DNA of 64,000 nucleotides from Ficedula albicollis (taxonomy: Eukaryota; Chordata; Aves; Passeriformes; Muscicapidae), in the NCBI RefSeq assembly GCF_000247815.1, contig NC_021671.1:21881267-21945266 (forward strand), in the 5' to 3' direction. Each line of letters starts with the position of its first letter. Positions within the stretch are counted from its first letter, which is position 1. Positions 27,918-42,046 of the stretch are shown here, in pieces. The notes below the pieces were generated by a model that was not told where the DNA came from, searched no databases, and saw only the letters and a list, made by a program, of their open reading frames with translations. Both the position numbers and the translations under genes were made by a program.

Positions 27918-28575
27918 AAATCATAGAATACCAGGTTGGAAGTGGCCCCTTGAATCATCTGATCCAACCTTCCATGGCAAAAGCACAGTCTAGGTAAGGT
28001 GGCCCAGCACCCTGTCCAGACAAATCTTAGAAGCGTCCAATGCTGAGGAATCCACAGCTTCCCTGGGGACATTATTACAATGACTGACTGTTTCCATTGT
28101 GAAAATTTTTCCTCTTGTGTTCAATCAGCATCTCACCAAGAGTAATTTTTAACTATTACCCTTCATCTTTTCCATGGGACTGCTAGTAAAAAGGGAATCT
28201 CCACCATCTCTGCAGCCACTAAGCCTTCTTTGCACAAGGCTGGACAAGCTCCACTCTCTCACTTGGTAGATTCCCAGTCCTCTGATCATCTTTGTGACCC
28301 CTCTCTGGATCCTCTCCAGCCTGTCCTCACGTTTGTGCACACAGGGGACCAGAAGTGAACACAGCACTCCAGGAGTGGCCTGGCAAGCACTGAGTAGAGT
28401 GGGACAATGATTTTATCTCTGCTGGTGATTCCCTTGTTGATGCAGCCCAGAACCCCCTGGCACAGCAGCACACTGCTCTCATACAGAACTCACTGTCCGC
28501 CTCAACACCATGTCCCTTTCCATGGAGCTGCTTCCCAGGTGGGTAGATCCCAGCCTGTGCTGCACTCCTGGATTA
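27918..28575 (-). mobile_element. 5'-truncated CR1 LINE with ORF2 C-terminal remnant
   Basis: The element lies on the minus strand with its 3' end at 27918, where AATCATAGAATACCAGG is the reverse complement of the CR1 3' tail. Reading leftward from about 28471, the minus frame carries a CR1 ORF2 C-terminal segment (GCINKGITSRDKIIVPLYS... then ARPLLECCVHFWSPV). A frameshift near 28290-28370 moves the reading to a second frame with the conserved 'RLERIQRGVTKMIRGL' and 'REWSLSSLVQRRL' blocks, which precede the 3' UTR. ORF2 of CR1 encodes endonuclease and reverse transcriptase, and only the region after the RT core survives here. The element is dead because of 5' truncation and frameshift. 5' truncation is usual for CR1. 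Confidence 0.93.
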
Positions 28576-31321
28576 TGGACAGATCCTTCCAATGCTACTA
28601 CTGTATTGCTGCTACTGTGGCCATTTAATAAGGGCATACTTTACTCAATGAGTACAGATGAATGATTCAGTGCCAGAAATTTTCAGCTAAAGAGAAATTT
28701 CTATTACGTCTTGATTCTTCCAATAACAAATCTAAAAAGAAAAAATATCTCCCTGATTTAACTGAAAAACAACCCGTAGAATAGTTACTTTTTCATGTTT
28801 AAATAGCAAATTATCAAAAATATTTAGGTACACTAAAACAGCACAACCTTCCAACAACCTTTTTGTGTGTCCAACATACAAAAACTAAGTATAAATGCAG
28901 TATCATTAATGAACACAGTATTTACAAATAAATCACTCATTCCTCTGTTGAGCCACACTGAGTTAAGTACACTTTAATGCTGAAAGTGGTATCTAATTAT
29001 CTTATTTGATCCAAAATGCAACAGGGAACTAAAAATGTTCAAAAAACTTGGATCTTGCTGAGATTGAAAGGTATGTGTTAGGATAATATAAGATAGTATT
29101 TATTCTTATTTCTTCAGAAGATATCTCAAACAGTCATATGAATGTATTTAATTCATACAACTGTTTGTTCTTCCACTTCTTATATTTCCTGCTGGTTGAG
29201 GGCAGGATGAGATTTAGTTATACCGTCTCCCATCCCCAGTATTGCCTGACCCAGGAAATTCACCACTGTCACTTCCCATGGAGAAAGGAGGACAGTCAAT
29301 ATGAATCATGCTCTGGAAACTGGGCTTCAAAACCTAACTAATGCAATGACTACAACTCATACAGAAGCCAATTATCACTTGTGATCTGAGGCATTACTCC
29401 AAAGCTGAATATCCTATTAATAAGTATAGTCAAATGGCTTTGCTAGCTAGGATAACAGGAAATTAGTAACACAGCTATTAGTAGTAGATTGATTCTGAAT
29501 TAAGTAACGAACAAAAAACCCAACACATACACACATGAAACCCCTCAAAATACAAAAAAATATCACTGGTAAACTGATCAAAAAGCCATAGAACAACTCC
29601 AAGTTGCCTCCTTTTATTTTAGGAAATCTTTCTACTGGTATTTTTTTCCCTTCCTCACAAGCTCCTGGCATCCCTTGTACCATGATGTTTATATTCTAGT
29701 TTCCATCACCAGCGATATGAAAAATACACTTAGTTCACCCACACATATGTCCTTGACAGACGGGTCAAGAGAAAGACTTACACATGAAGGTCTATCATTT
29801 TCCCCCCAAAAAAACAAGTATGAAGACAAGAATCACCCCTTTCACCATCTCATCCCAATCAAAAGTCCCTGTGCCTTCCCAAAGCCTGCAAGAAACAGGA
29901 AAATAATGATTCTTACCATCTAATGGTTTCCTGACATGGAAAATTTATCAGTGTAATGGTGACAAAATCATACAATGAACTAATTTAAATCTTCCATGAA
30001 AGGTGTGGGGAGGTTTGGCAATAAAAAGGTTTTTTGCCTAATGCTCTTCACCCATAAGAATCCCAGCTCACCTCAAGAACATCTCTCTTTCTAGAACAAG
30101 CAGATTTTAGCATCATCACTACAGCTGTTATAGTCTGGCTGGTGCTAGTTAACTTGGTCACACAGGTAAGTCCTAGAACATTCCAGCAAACAAGTGATCT
30201 GGGATTATTCTTTGTACAGCCTAAAGCCAATATAGTTAACATTTCTTTGATCCTTGAGTTTCACACTTCAGAGAGCTGAGGGAGAGAGGAGGTGTTGATA
30301 CTTTCAGGAACCACTAATTACAGGAATTCATCATGAAGGGCATTGCTAGAAAGTAATAGAGATGTTTAAATATAAACAGTGCAGTTGCTGTCACACAATT
30401 GTCTGTGCAAGGTTTCAGTGCATTCTTCCATCCAGCTTGATGATCTGTAAAGTGTTGAACAGGAAAGAAATTTACCACAGTATAAGTCCCTTAAATTAAA
30501 ACATAATCCCTAGCACATTTTTTGTGTTTGATCTCAAAGTAAATTATGTCAGATCCATTTTAAGAGTTTAATGTAAATGGTATGGCCAGAATTTCTGAAA
30601 GGTTTGCTATTACACTTACTCAGCCAAGTAGAAGTACAGTCTTCTGAACTCAGCTCATTTTTGAAAGAGAATTCACTCCCTGAAAGGGAGCTACTGCTTT
30701 CTTATGGTAAAAAATAAAAGTGACCTTCAATCTGCCTCAATTATAACATTAATGATCTACTCAAAGTTATTTACCTCTTTTTGAAATATGTGTAAAATCA
30801 CATGGCAAGTTACTAGTAGAAGCAGGAACAATATCCCACTTTACTAGTTCTCTTCCTTGGGAGTGCACTACTGCCTAACAAGGTATGCTACAAATATCCA
30901 GGCTTACATTTATAAAGCATATGCCTTTTCACAGCCAACTGAATGTTTGCTGGTGGCCTGAGCCTGTCAACACGAGGAAGTTACATCCTACTTTTATTAT
31001 CTGGCCTTCCAATTGACATTGAAAAGAAATTTTCTTTTCAAATCCTGTCTGGAATAAAATCTAGAAAGCTGCAGGCCCATCCTTTATCAGCCACTTTTTC
31101 ACTTACTAATTTAAGAACAACACTTCTTCCTGTTGCACACTTACCAGGAAGCAGCTATGCCATGAATATGTTATAAACACTATGGCTCAGACTGCACAGC
31201 TTTCTGAAAAAAACAGGACAACCTAATGGAAGCACTTCTTTTTACCATTCTTTGCTTCCTGCCCACATTCTGGTTACTTAATTCAATACCAAATTTAGAG
31301 CTTTTGAAAAAATTTCACATC
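28576..31321. other. Unique AT-rich non-coding DNA
   Basis: I see nothing that supports a gene or mobile element. Open frames are at most 82 codons, without motifs. Confidence 0.65.
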
Positions 31322-31894
31322 TTATTTTGCTTCTATAGTTCCCCCCAAATCTGAGGTCGTTGATGATATGCTGATTTCCCTGCAAGTCTACTTGCTTACA
31401 GAAATGCCAAAAATGCAAAGGCAGAGTGATAACTGAACTGCAAGACATCAGTTATTGTGAACAGTTCTTCTGGGCTACAGAAGGTGACAAATGACTGAGA
31501 AACTTCTCTGCACCAAAGAGTACAGTCTGAGTAGCAGAAAGAATGCTACACCTGCTCTGGATCACCACCCAGCATTTCGTATTTTGCTTCTATAGTTCCC
31601 CCCCGAATCTGAGGTCGTTGATGATATGCTGATTTCCTTATTTTGCTTCTATAGTTCCCCCCAAATCTGAGGTCGTTGATGATATGCTGATTTCCCTGCA
31701 AGTCTACTTGCTTACAGAAATGCCAAAAATGCAAAGGCAGAGTGATAACTGAACTGCAAGACATCAGTTATTGTGAACAGTTCTTCTGGGCTACAGAAGG
31801 TGACAAATGACTGAGAAACTTCTCTGCACCAAAGAGTACAGTCTGAGTAGCAGAAAGAATGCTACACCTGCTCTGGATCACCACCCAGCATTTC
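31322..31894 (+). repeat. Full-partial-full direct duplication (257-59-257 bp)
   Basis: A 257-bp unit (31322-31578) is followed by a 59-bp copy of only its first part (31579-31637). A second full 257-bp copy follows (31638-31894) at an offset of 316 bp. The full copies look identical. The partial copy differs at the C-run (CCCCCCGAATC versus CCCCCCAAATC) and in its first base. There are no spacers between the three blocks. The same architecture recurs at 40281-41601. Confidence 0.95.
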
Positions 31895-32579
31895 ACTGTG
31901 CCTCAGCACAGCTCAGAGACACGGGATGACCCTTTTGGGATGAACGTGCAGCTGCAGGCAGCCACACAGTGAAAGCTCAGCTCTGCAGTTTACATTGTGC
32001 ATGTGTTCCACGTGTCCTAAACCCCAGAAAATGCTTCTCAATACCCTACAAAAGGCAAAACAGCTATAGGAAAGGCTACAATTCTACTATAGCTTTACAA
32101 CTTGCTATTTTTGATGTCTTTGCAATAGATGCATGTTTTTAGTAATTGCTAAGCAGCAACTTCTCCTAAATGATCATAATAAGTGGACCGTGTTTAATGC
32201 AATGAAAAAGGAATAAAAGTATCTATTGTATGTTCTCTTTCCCAAGGGGACCTATTCATTGCTGACCCCAGATCCAGTAATTGGTTCCATGATGAATGTT
32301 AGAAGGTGGGGGCTAGAACAGGGGACAAGTAAAATACATTGTTATTAAAGGGTTATTAAAGGGTTTGGAAGAAGAGCAGAAAAAACATGCTTCCCTTATC
32401 CACTAGCAACCACTGGAAAGACTGAAGCATGTTGTTAGTGCCAAATAAATATAATCAAAACAACCGGTTTCAGTCTCACTTCAGACCCCTTGGAGACCTC
32501 AATACTTCAAATCCAAAGACTCATCTCATAAGTTAACTTTCTACTGTCATTGCAGAATAAATCTGCTGTGCATCTTATT
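31895..32579. other. Unique non-coding DNA
   Basis: No gene is seen. A small slippage repeat (TTATTAAAGGG twice) lies near 32342-32363. Confidence 0.6.
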
Positions 32580-32830
32580 AAACTCTCTTTGCACCTGCTC
32601 CAATTTAAGTCCATGTTTCTGTTCAGTGCAAAGGAGGATCATTGGACACAATACTCCAAATGAGGTCTCAGGAAGGCTTTACAAAATGCTATTAGCATTT
32701 CTCTCTCTCTCCAAAAATATGATGTCTAATGCATCTCAGAAGCACATTAGACTCTTTCACAGCAGCATCACACTGGTGGCTTAGAGCCATCTTAGTGGCA
32801 TTATCACAGCACTTTACCTAATTCAGACTG
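32580..32830 (-). mobile_element. Old, diverged CR1-like LINE fragment
   Basis: On the plus strand the order of diagnostic phrases is that of reverse-complemented CR1 ORF2 end. There is a 'TGCTCCAATTTAAGTCCATG' segment, then 'GGACACAATACTCCAAATGAG', then an 'AGCAGCATCACACTGGTGGC' segment. Many substitutions and no open ORF2 frame remain, so the copy is much older than the other CR1s here. The boundaries are approximate. A related ancient LINE subfamily is an alternative. Confidence 0.6.
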
Positions 32831-35265
32831 CTACAACCATTAAATCATCTACACAACTTCCTATGTTAACAGATGTTCTTCTCATTTTAGACATTTGCAT
32901 ATTGAGATAAGTGTGACCTGTCTCAGTCGAAGCACTGAGGGCTTGCAGAGCTGAATTAGCAACTGAGACTTTCAGACTCTTTATCTGAAATATACACCCC
33001 TGAACTCCAGCAGCAAGAAGATGAATTGTGCACAGTGACAAGCACTCCTGATACTCGACACCAAACGCCTGTGCTTGCACTCAAAAATAATTTCTAAATG
33101 GATGGTTCTTCATGGACACTTGTCTACCATGTAGTTACATCAGCCTGCTGAGGAGCCACATATACCCAGCTACCCAGAAGATATCCAGAAAGGCCAAACC
33201 TCCACCCACTTTGTTTCTATGTCCTCAGCCAGCACTGAAAGTGCCTTTCTGTGGCAACTCCATCCAGGCAAGTCACTAGGTACTAGGCCACCTCCTCTCA
33301 CATATACTTGCTCTTAGCTGCCAGAGCAAAAGCTGCTAAGTGATAACCACTTCTACAGAAGCTCACATCAACACTGATATATTCTCCTGAAAAATGTTTA
33401 CAGGATTCTGAGTTTATAATTTGAACACTCTTTTTGTTCAAAAATTTAGATCACACTGGAAGTGTCAGTCTCCTGGTTTCACAAGAAAAAGGCAAAGAAA
33501 ATCTAAAAATGCACAAAGGAGCACAAATTCAAAGAATCATGATGGACAAAGGGGCTGACTGGTATCAAACAGCTTGGTGGCTCCTACACAAGTCAGTACC
33601 TTGCAGCTACTCACATCACAGGGTTAGTTTCACCATTACAATCAAATACTCCCAACAAAAACCTATCTTTGTGGAAAGTTTGCCCAAAACATGAACTAGA
33701 ACTAGACAAAACAAGAACTACTTTCCGTTAATACTCAGGATCTTTTATTTGCCAAGAAATGCCATGAATGTTTTGCAGTAGCATTCCAAAAAGTACTTTT
33801 TCTACCAAGTAACTAGCAGAGACAGAACTGTCCTGTGAGCTAAGGAGATGGGAGTTTTTTTCTACAAATAAAGCAAGTATTCTAGGTAAGCAGAACTCTA
33901 CCTTCTCAGAAAATAAATATCCTAGTTACACTCAAACTTGGTTTCTCTTTTTCACTCTTTATCACATATATACCTTAACCATTTCCTGCTTAGATCCAAC
34001 TTCACAGATTAACCCACTACTGGTACTGGAAAAAAAGCTCACAAATAGCTAAGACAGACAGGATAATTTCTGCTAATAGCCTATGGTGTAGAATTCACTG
34101 TTAATAAAATGAAATACTGCAGCTGTACACTACTTCAGAGAAATTGTAGACAGCTCACTACCATTGCTTCCACAGATGAAATATGTACCTTCTAGATATT
34201 TATGTTTTCAGAGCACTTTCACGCATCACTGAAGGAAGGTATGGATCAGAAACAACTGAATTGGCATGACCCAGCATATTACTGCTGGCCAGCTCAGCCT
34301 AGTCAGCTACAGGAAGGGGGAGATACTCTTCACAGCTACCTCTCTGCCCAGCAGTGAGTGGAAAGCATGTCCATAATGGCTTAAGTTTTATTTTACAACA
34401 GAAGGGATGAAAAATCCATCCTACACCCAGTTCTCCCAAGGTTGATCATGACCCATCTAATACAAAACTGCAGCACCACTCAGTATTTTATTAAACTGCA
34501 GTAGTGTCATTTGTCACAGCTTGCAAAGATGATTTTCTGTTCTCTGTGCTCATTAGCAGAATCTGAATGTATCAGTTTGGCCCTTTGGTCCTTGAGAGTG
34601 GAAAAGGCTATGCTTCTCTGAAACTGCAGATAAATATCAGGCACAATTCTGGTGAGGTTCCTGGTCTATGACACCTCTAATATAAAATACACATACTTTT
34701 GACTGAGTGCATGCTTGACTTACACTGACAAAAAGTAAGGAAGCTGAAAATCAGGACAACTATTTCCTCGTGTTTGCAGCTGGGATCTCCACACATTATA
34801 TTTATATCTTAAATTTTCCGTATCCATACAACGGAAGTGTACTTTTTATTTCTAATATGGAATCTCCATGCAGAAAACTAGCAGCATATCCAGAAGAATT
34901 CAAAATTTACTTCTATTTGAACACAAATGTATGTGCCTCTTATAAAGTCCCACCAGTAAAATACACTCCCACTCCTAGCAGGAAAATACATTTCTCAAGA
35001 CACATTTGAAAATAAGGCATAGAGTTTGCATGTATACAAACAGATACTGAAATCTTTGTACATATACGTACAAAAAAGAAGCATCGCAGTTTGCAAGTAA
35101 AAATGAGCAAGGAGTGTTTCAAACTGACACGGTGTTATCAGGAAGGACAAGAATCACAGTGTTTATAGTAAATTACCCTTATTGGCCAGGGCTAATACAC
35201 AGTTATGAGACTAAATTTAAAAAGTTTGCATTGCTGCCTTATGGTGCTTGATCTTTCAATTAATA
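32831..35265. other. Unique AT-rich non-coding DNA
   Basis: No gene is recognised. Minus frame 32823-33080 (85 codons) and plus frame 33434-33694 (86 codons) carry no known motif. Confidence 0.6.
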
Positions 35266-35394
35266 TCTCAAGAATACGGAATTATCTATATCTGAGCCGT
35301 GTTTTTGATGTCAGCATGAAAGAAGCTTTTCAGTCTCAAGAATACTGAATTATCTATATCTGAGCACTGTTTTTGATGTTAGCATGAAAGAAAG
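35266..35394 (+). repeat. 68-bp tandem duplication, diverged
   Basis: Unit 35266-35333 is followed directly by 35334 to about 35394. About four substitutions are visible (ACGG/ACTG, GCCGTG/GCACTG, GTCAGC/GTTAGC), and the ends drift. It is the most diverged of the tandem pairs in this window. Confidence 0.9.
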
Positions 35395-36202
35395 AGGTTT
35401 TTCAAACCACAACACACTTGGACAAATTCTCATCAATACTTCCATTTCTAGTCACTAGGTCCCAGTCATTCCTCCTGACTAACCTTACAACTTTACTTTT
35501 TAATCTTTATATCGAAATTATTTAAAAAAAAAGAAAAAAGCATAAGCCAGACATGGAGCCTCTGCCTACATTAGCAAGCCTAACATCCTTCAAATCCAAG
35601 GAATCTAAAGCTCCTAAACATATATTAATCGACAGCACATTCCTTTCTAACACTGAAGAGTATCTTGTGATTAATGCATTTTTTAAGTGCAGTGTGCATA
35701 TACATGTATGACGTGAAAGTATAGATCTGACACAGGATAAGGTCTCAGCATACGCAAATGTAAGGTGGGATAAAAACCTGCAAACCAGAAATGATACAGT
35801 GTAGTTAACGGCCATAAAAAGGAAGAAGGAAACTACACGAGGAGTACTCATAAATTTTATGAGTGGTATTTTACCAGGTTTGCTAAGGGCATGACTTTGA
35901 GTTTCCTAACTTTGATAAATTTATAGTAAACCTAAATTTATTCAGAAGATCAAAAGCAAAACACACAAGATCAAAATTACTTCCTTCAGTTTATTCTCCT
36001 GAATTTTGCATCAAAACAATAGCATAGCTGCTGATTAAAATCTCCAAATACTACTCATTCTACAAAGACCCACTGAAGTTCTCCACACAGTTACCAGCTG
36101 GCCACTCAGACACAGAGCAGTGGACTATCAACTACATCTCCCATCATTTTCAGGACACTCATGACATGCTAGTGGAATTATTCAGTGTTACCAAGTAAAT
36201 TA

Positions 36203-37140
36203 ATCACAGAATGGGTAAGGTTTGAAGGGACCACTGGTAGGGATGCCTGATCCAAAAGGATTTTGTCTGGATGATTCTTGAATATTTCCCATGAGGGAAA
36301 CTCCACAACCTCTCAGTGCAACCTGTTTCACTGTGTGATCACTCACACAGTAAAGAAGTTCTTCCTCATATTCAGGTGGAACTTCTGTGCATCAGTTTCT
36401 GCCCATTGCCTCTTGTCCTAGTGCACTGGGCAGAGCCTGGCTCCATCCTTTTGACACCTCCCTGCAGATACTGACAGACATTGATGAGATCCCCTCTCAA
36501 TCATATCTCCTCAAGGCTGAGCAGGTACAATTCTCTCAGCCTTTCCTCATGAGAGGCTCCTGTCCCTCCTTCCTGCCTGGACCAGCTCCAGGAGCTCTGC
36601 ATCTCTCCTGTCCCTAGCAGCCCAGAACTGGGCACAGCTCTCCAGATGTGCCTCACCAGGGCTGAGCAGAGGGACAGGATCACCTCCCTGCTGCCAATGC
36701 TCTCCCTAATGCCCCCCAGGATCCCACTGGCCTTCTTGGCCCCAGCACACACTGCTGGCTCATGGACAGCTTGTTGTACACCAGCACCCCCAGGTCCTTC
36801 ACAGAGCTGCTTTCCAGGTCAGTCCCCATCCTCTACTGTTCTTCCCCAGGTGCAGGACCTGCCTTTGCTGAATTTCAGGCAGTTCTTCCCTGCCCATCTC
36901 TCCACCCTGCTGAGGCCCTTCTGAAGGGCTGCACAGCACTCTGGGGTATTGATATCCTTCTGAAGGGCTGCACGGCACTCTGGGGTATCAGCCACTCCTC
37001 CCAGCTTTGTGTTGTCACCGAACCTGCTGAGGAGGCATCTGCCCTTCATCCAAGCCACTGATGAAGAAGTTGAACAACACTGAGCCTTGTGGGACATTGC
37101 TAATTACAGCGAGGCACCACTGGCTCCAGGCTGGCACAGA
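36203..37140 (-). mobile_element. CR1 LINE, about 0.94 kb, with decayed reverse-transcriptase and 3' UTR
   Basis: This is the longest LINE in the window. On the minus strand, 37097-36819 encodes the RT core end. It contains 'SRFGDNTKLGGVADTPE', where CR1 normally has FADDTK, so the catalytic F-A-D-D box is mutated to F-G-D-N. After it comes 'RVERWAGKNCLKFSKGRS' and a LGR-type remnant. A second frame (36752-36501) holds 'ILGGIRESIGSREVILSLCSALVR' and 'HEERLRELYLLSLEE', the conserved ORF2 C-terminus, followed by the 3' UTR down to the ATCACAGAATGGG tail at 36203. Frameshifts and the lost catalytic aspartate show it is inactive. A 39-bp in-frame duplication lies at 36917-36989. Confidence 0.95.
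36917..36989 (-). repeat. 39-bp in-frame tandem duplication inside CR1 ORF2
   Basis: Unit 36917-36955 is repeated at 36956-36989 and differs at CACAGC/CACGGC. Because 39 is 13 codons, the minus-strand reading frame continues. The 'DTPECRAALQKD' block appears again as 'NTPECCAALQKG'. Functional CR1 proteins carry this block once. Confidence 0.93.
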
Positions 37141-38021
37141 CAACACTTGGCAAGGTTGCCACATCCAGAGTTCGAAACCAAACTATGCTGAACCTCTACA
37201 CTGAGCAGACTCAATTTCTTAGGAACACATTACAGCTGAGTACAAGGAAATACACTTAAAGTACAGGGGATTCCCCACAGAACAAAGTACCCCCGTATCT
37301 AGCACACGAAGGGTTCTTGAGATACAAAGTTACAGCTTGTTGAAAGATCTGTAGAAACATTTGCATTACTTAGAAACTGAGTAACTCCTAATATGAATTG
37401 GCTGGACCTAAACACCTGGTATCAATACTGAGCCAAATGGTTGGGTATTAAACTAGGCTAATGTCATTAAAAGCAAAAAGTATCAGTGTGGGACAATACA
37501 ATTTTGTATTATTCCTGCAGGACCTACTGATGAAGAAATTGGTTTTTTTTAGAAACGGTAATATCACAGGAATTTTAATCTATGTATATTTTACTTAATA
37601 GACTCCTGTGGTGCATATCAGACTAAACTGCCTCATCAAAGCCTATGAAAATTGGTCTAGGTACAAGAAGAGGTGTATTCTGCATAGTAGGACCTCTGAG
37701 AAAGGCTTTTAAAAGAAACACCTTGGAGAATTCTTATTTTCTCTTATAAGACATATGGGAGTGCTTTCAATGAAGTAATTCTTTATATAAAGATAAAAAA
37801 TATTTTAAAGTTAATTGTCAGACACCTTCACACTTCTAAGAGCCAACGATTATACTCAAGGATGTCTTACTACACACAGTGAACCACTGCTCACCACAGC
37901 AATCTCCATGTCAGTAAAAATCCTTATCTGAGAAAATTTCTTGAGTGTTTTGGTGTTTGCAGGATTAGACTATTAGACTTTTGGTTTGCAGCTACCTGAC
38001 ATATGAGTCAAATATCTATTT
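37141..38021. other. Unique AT-rich non-coding DNA
   Basis: I see no gene or repeat between the CR1 and the A18-G488 block. Confidence 0.65.
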
Positions 38022-40280
<2,259 letters not shown>

Positions 40281-41601
40281 ATTGTCCTTAAAAGAGAAAT
40301 TTTCTTGATCTTGGCATAAAAATAAACCAAAGTAAGCCACAGTGGAGAAGGGGAGGAAATGAGTTTCCCTCTTTCAATCATATAATCTTTTTTTCTTTCT
40401 TTTCCTAGTACAAGCCTTGACAAGCCAGTATGATACTATCCCATCACTCTGAGTGCAGGCTCTCAATTGTTTTCGTAATGAAGTATATGCCAAGGGTTCA
40501 GGGCATCTTGGAAACTGAAACACACACATGAGGTGTGTGAGGTTTTTCCACCTATCTTCTCAAATAGCAACTATCAATGGACCAACAGCACACAATTGAG
40601 AACAGTGAGAGCCTACAGAATATACACATGATCCCCTGAAGTGAAGGAGGGATACCAAAATGGCCAGCCCTCCTCAAGTGAAATATGACCTTATCCTGAG
40701 TTCAAATAACATATAATGGACAGATTTTTCAGGCAAGTAGGCAGCTGGAAGCTATTCTACTTGGAAGATGACCCTGGCTAAAGCCCAGGAACATTCACCT
40801 CTAACAAACTGACAAGGCAGCCTTCTCCTACTCTGGCATTCTCCAGGAGTGGAGATGGAAATATGTGGAAGCTAGAGCAAAGAGCCCAATCTTTCACTAT
40901 TGTCCTTAAAAGAGAAATTTTCTTCATCTTGGCATAAAAATAAACCAAAGTAAGCCACAGTGGAGAAGGGGAGGAAATGAGTCATTGTCCTTAAAAGAGA
41001 AATTTTCTTGATCTTGGCATAAAAATAAACCAAAATAAGCCACAGTGGAGAAGGGGAGGAAATGAGTTTCCCTCTTTCAATCATATAATCTTTTTTTCTT
41101 TCTTTTCCTAGTACAAGCCTTGACAAGCCAGTATGATACTATCCCATCACTCTGAGTGCAGGCTCTCAATTGTTTTGGTAATGAAGTATATGCCAAGGGT
41201 TCAGGGCATCTTGGAAACTGAAACACACACATGAGGTGTGTGAGGTTTTTCCACCTATCTTCTCAAATAGCAACTATCAATGGACCAACAGCACACAATT
41301 GAGAACAGTGAGAGCCTACAGAATATACACATGATCCCCTGAAGTGAAGGAGGGATACCAAAATGGCCAGCCCTCCTCAAGTGAAATATGACCTTATCCT
41401 GAGTTCAAATAACATATAATGGACAGATTTTTCAGGCAAGTAGGCAGCTGGAAGCTATTCTACTTGGAAGATGACCCTGGCTAAAGCCCAGGAACATTCA
41501 CCTCTAACAAACTGACAAGGCAGCCTTCTCCTACTCTGGCATTCTCCAGGAGTGGAGATGGAAATATGTGGAAGCTAGAGCAAAGAGCCCAATCTTTCAC
41601 T
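40281..41601 (+). repeat. Full-partial-full direct duplication (618-85-618 bp)
   Basis: The unit 40281-40898 recurs at 40984-41601 (offset 703). An 85-bp copy of only the first part of the unit (40899-40983) is wedged between them. The full copies show two visible substitutions (AAAGTAAGCC/AAAATAAGCC and TTTTCGTAA/TTTTGGTAA). The partial copy has one of its own (TCTTCATC/TCTTGATC). There is no spacer and no ORF2 or LTR sequence. Confidence 0.95.
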
Positions 41602-41790
41602 ATATGGCCCTGTGTAAGAAAGGCATCCCATGTCTATAAATCAAAGCAAACCTTAGGCCACCATGACTAACAATTACTAAATACACTGCACAAGAGGAGT
41701 TTGGTGCCTGGAGTCCTGACTATCCACATGGTACATCTGCTGCTCCAGCCAGATATATTCAGAGGCCTTACATCAAACACACTCATTTTA

Positions 41791-42046
41791 AAATACTTGA
41801 AAGGACAATGCTTATCATGAACTACAATTAATTTGAAAAACATGTATTCAAATGAGTGAAGTTTACATTATAATATAAAGGCAATAAAATATTTCTTTTT
41901 AGAAAGCTAGCAAGTGAAAAATACCTGAAAGGACAATGCTTATCATGAACTACAATTAATTTGAAAAACATGTATTCAAATGAGTGAAGTTTACATTATA
42001 ATATAAAGGCAATAAAATATTTCTTTTTAGAAAGCTAGCAAGTGAA
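41791..42046 (+). repeat. 128-bp tandem duplication
   Basis: Unit 41791-41918 is followed directly by 41919-42046. One difference is visible (AATACTTG/AATACCTG). It lies only 190 bp after the 703-bp duplication. Confidence 0.95.

Noticed and set aside
36387..37061. Plus-strand frames of 76-99 codons
   Set aside because: They are the antisense of CR1 ORF2 and 3' UTR.
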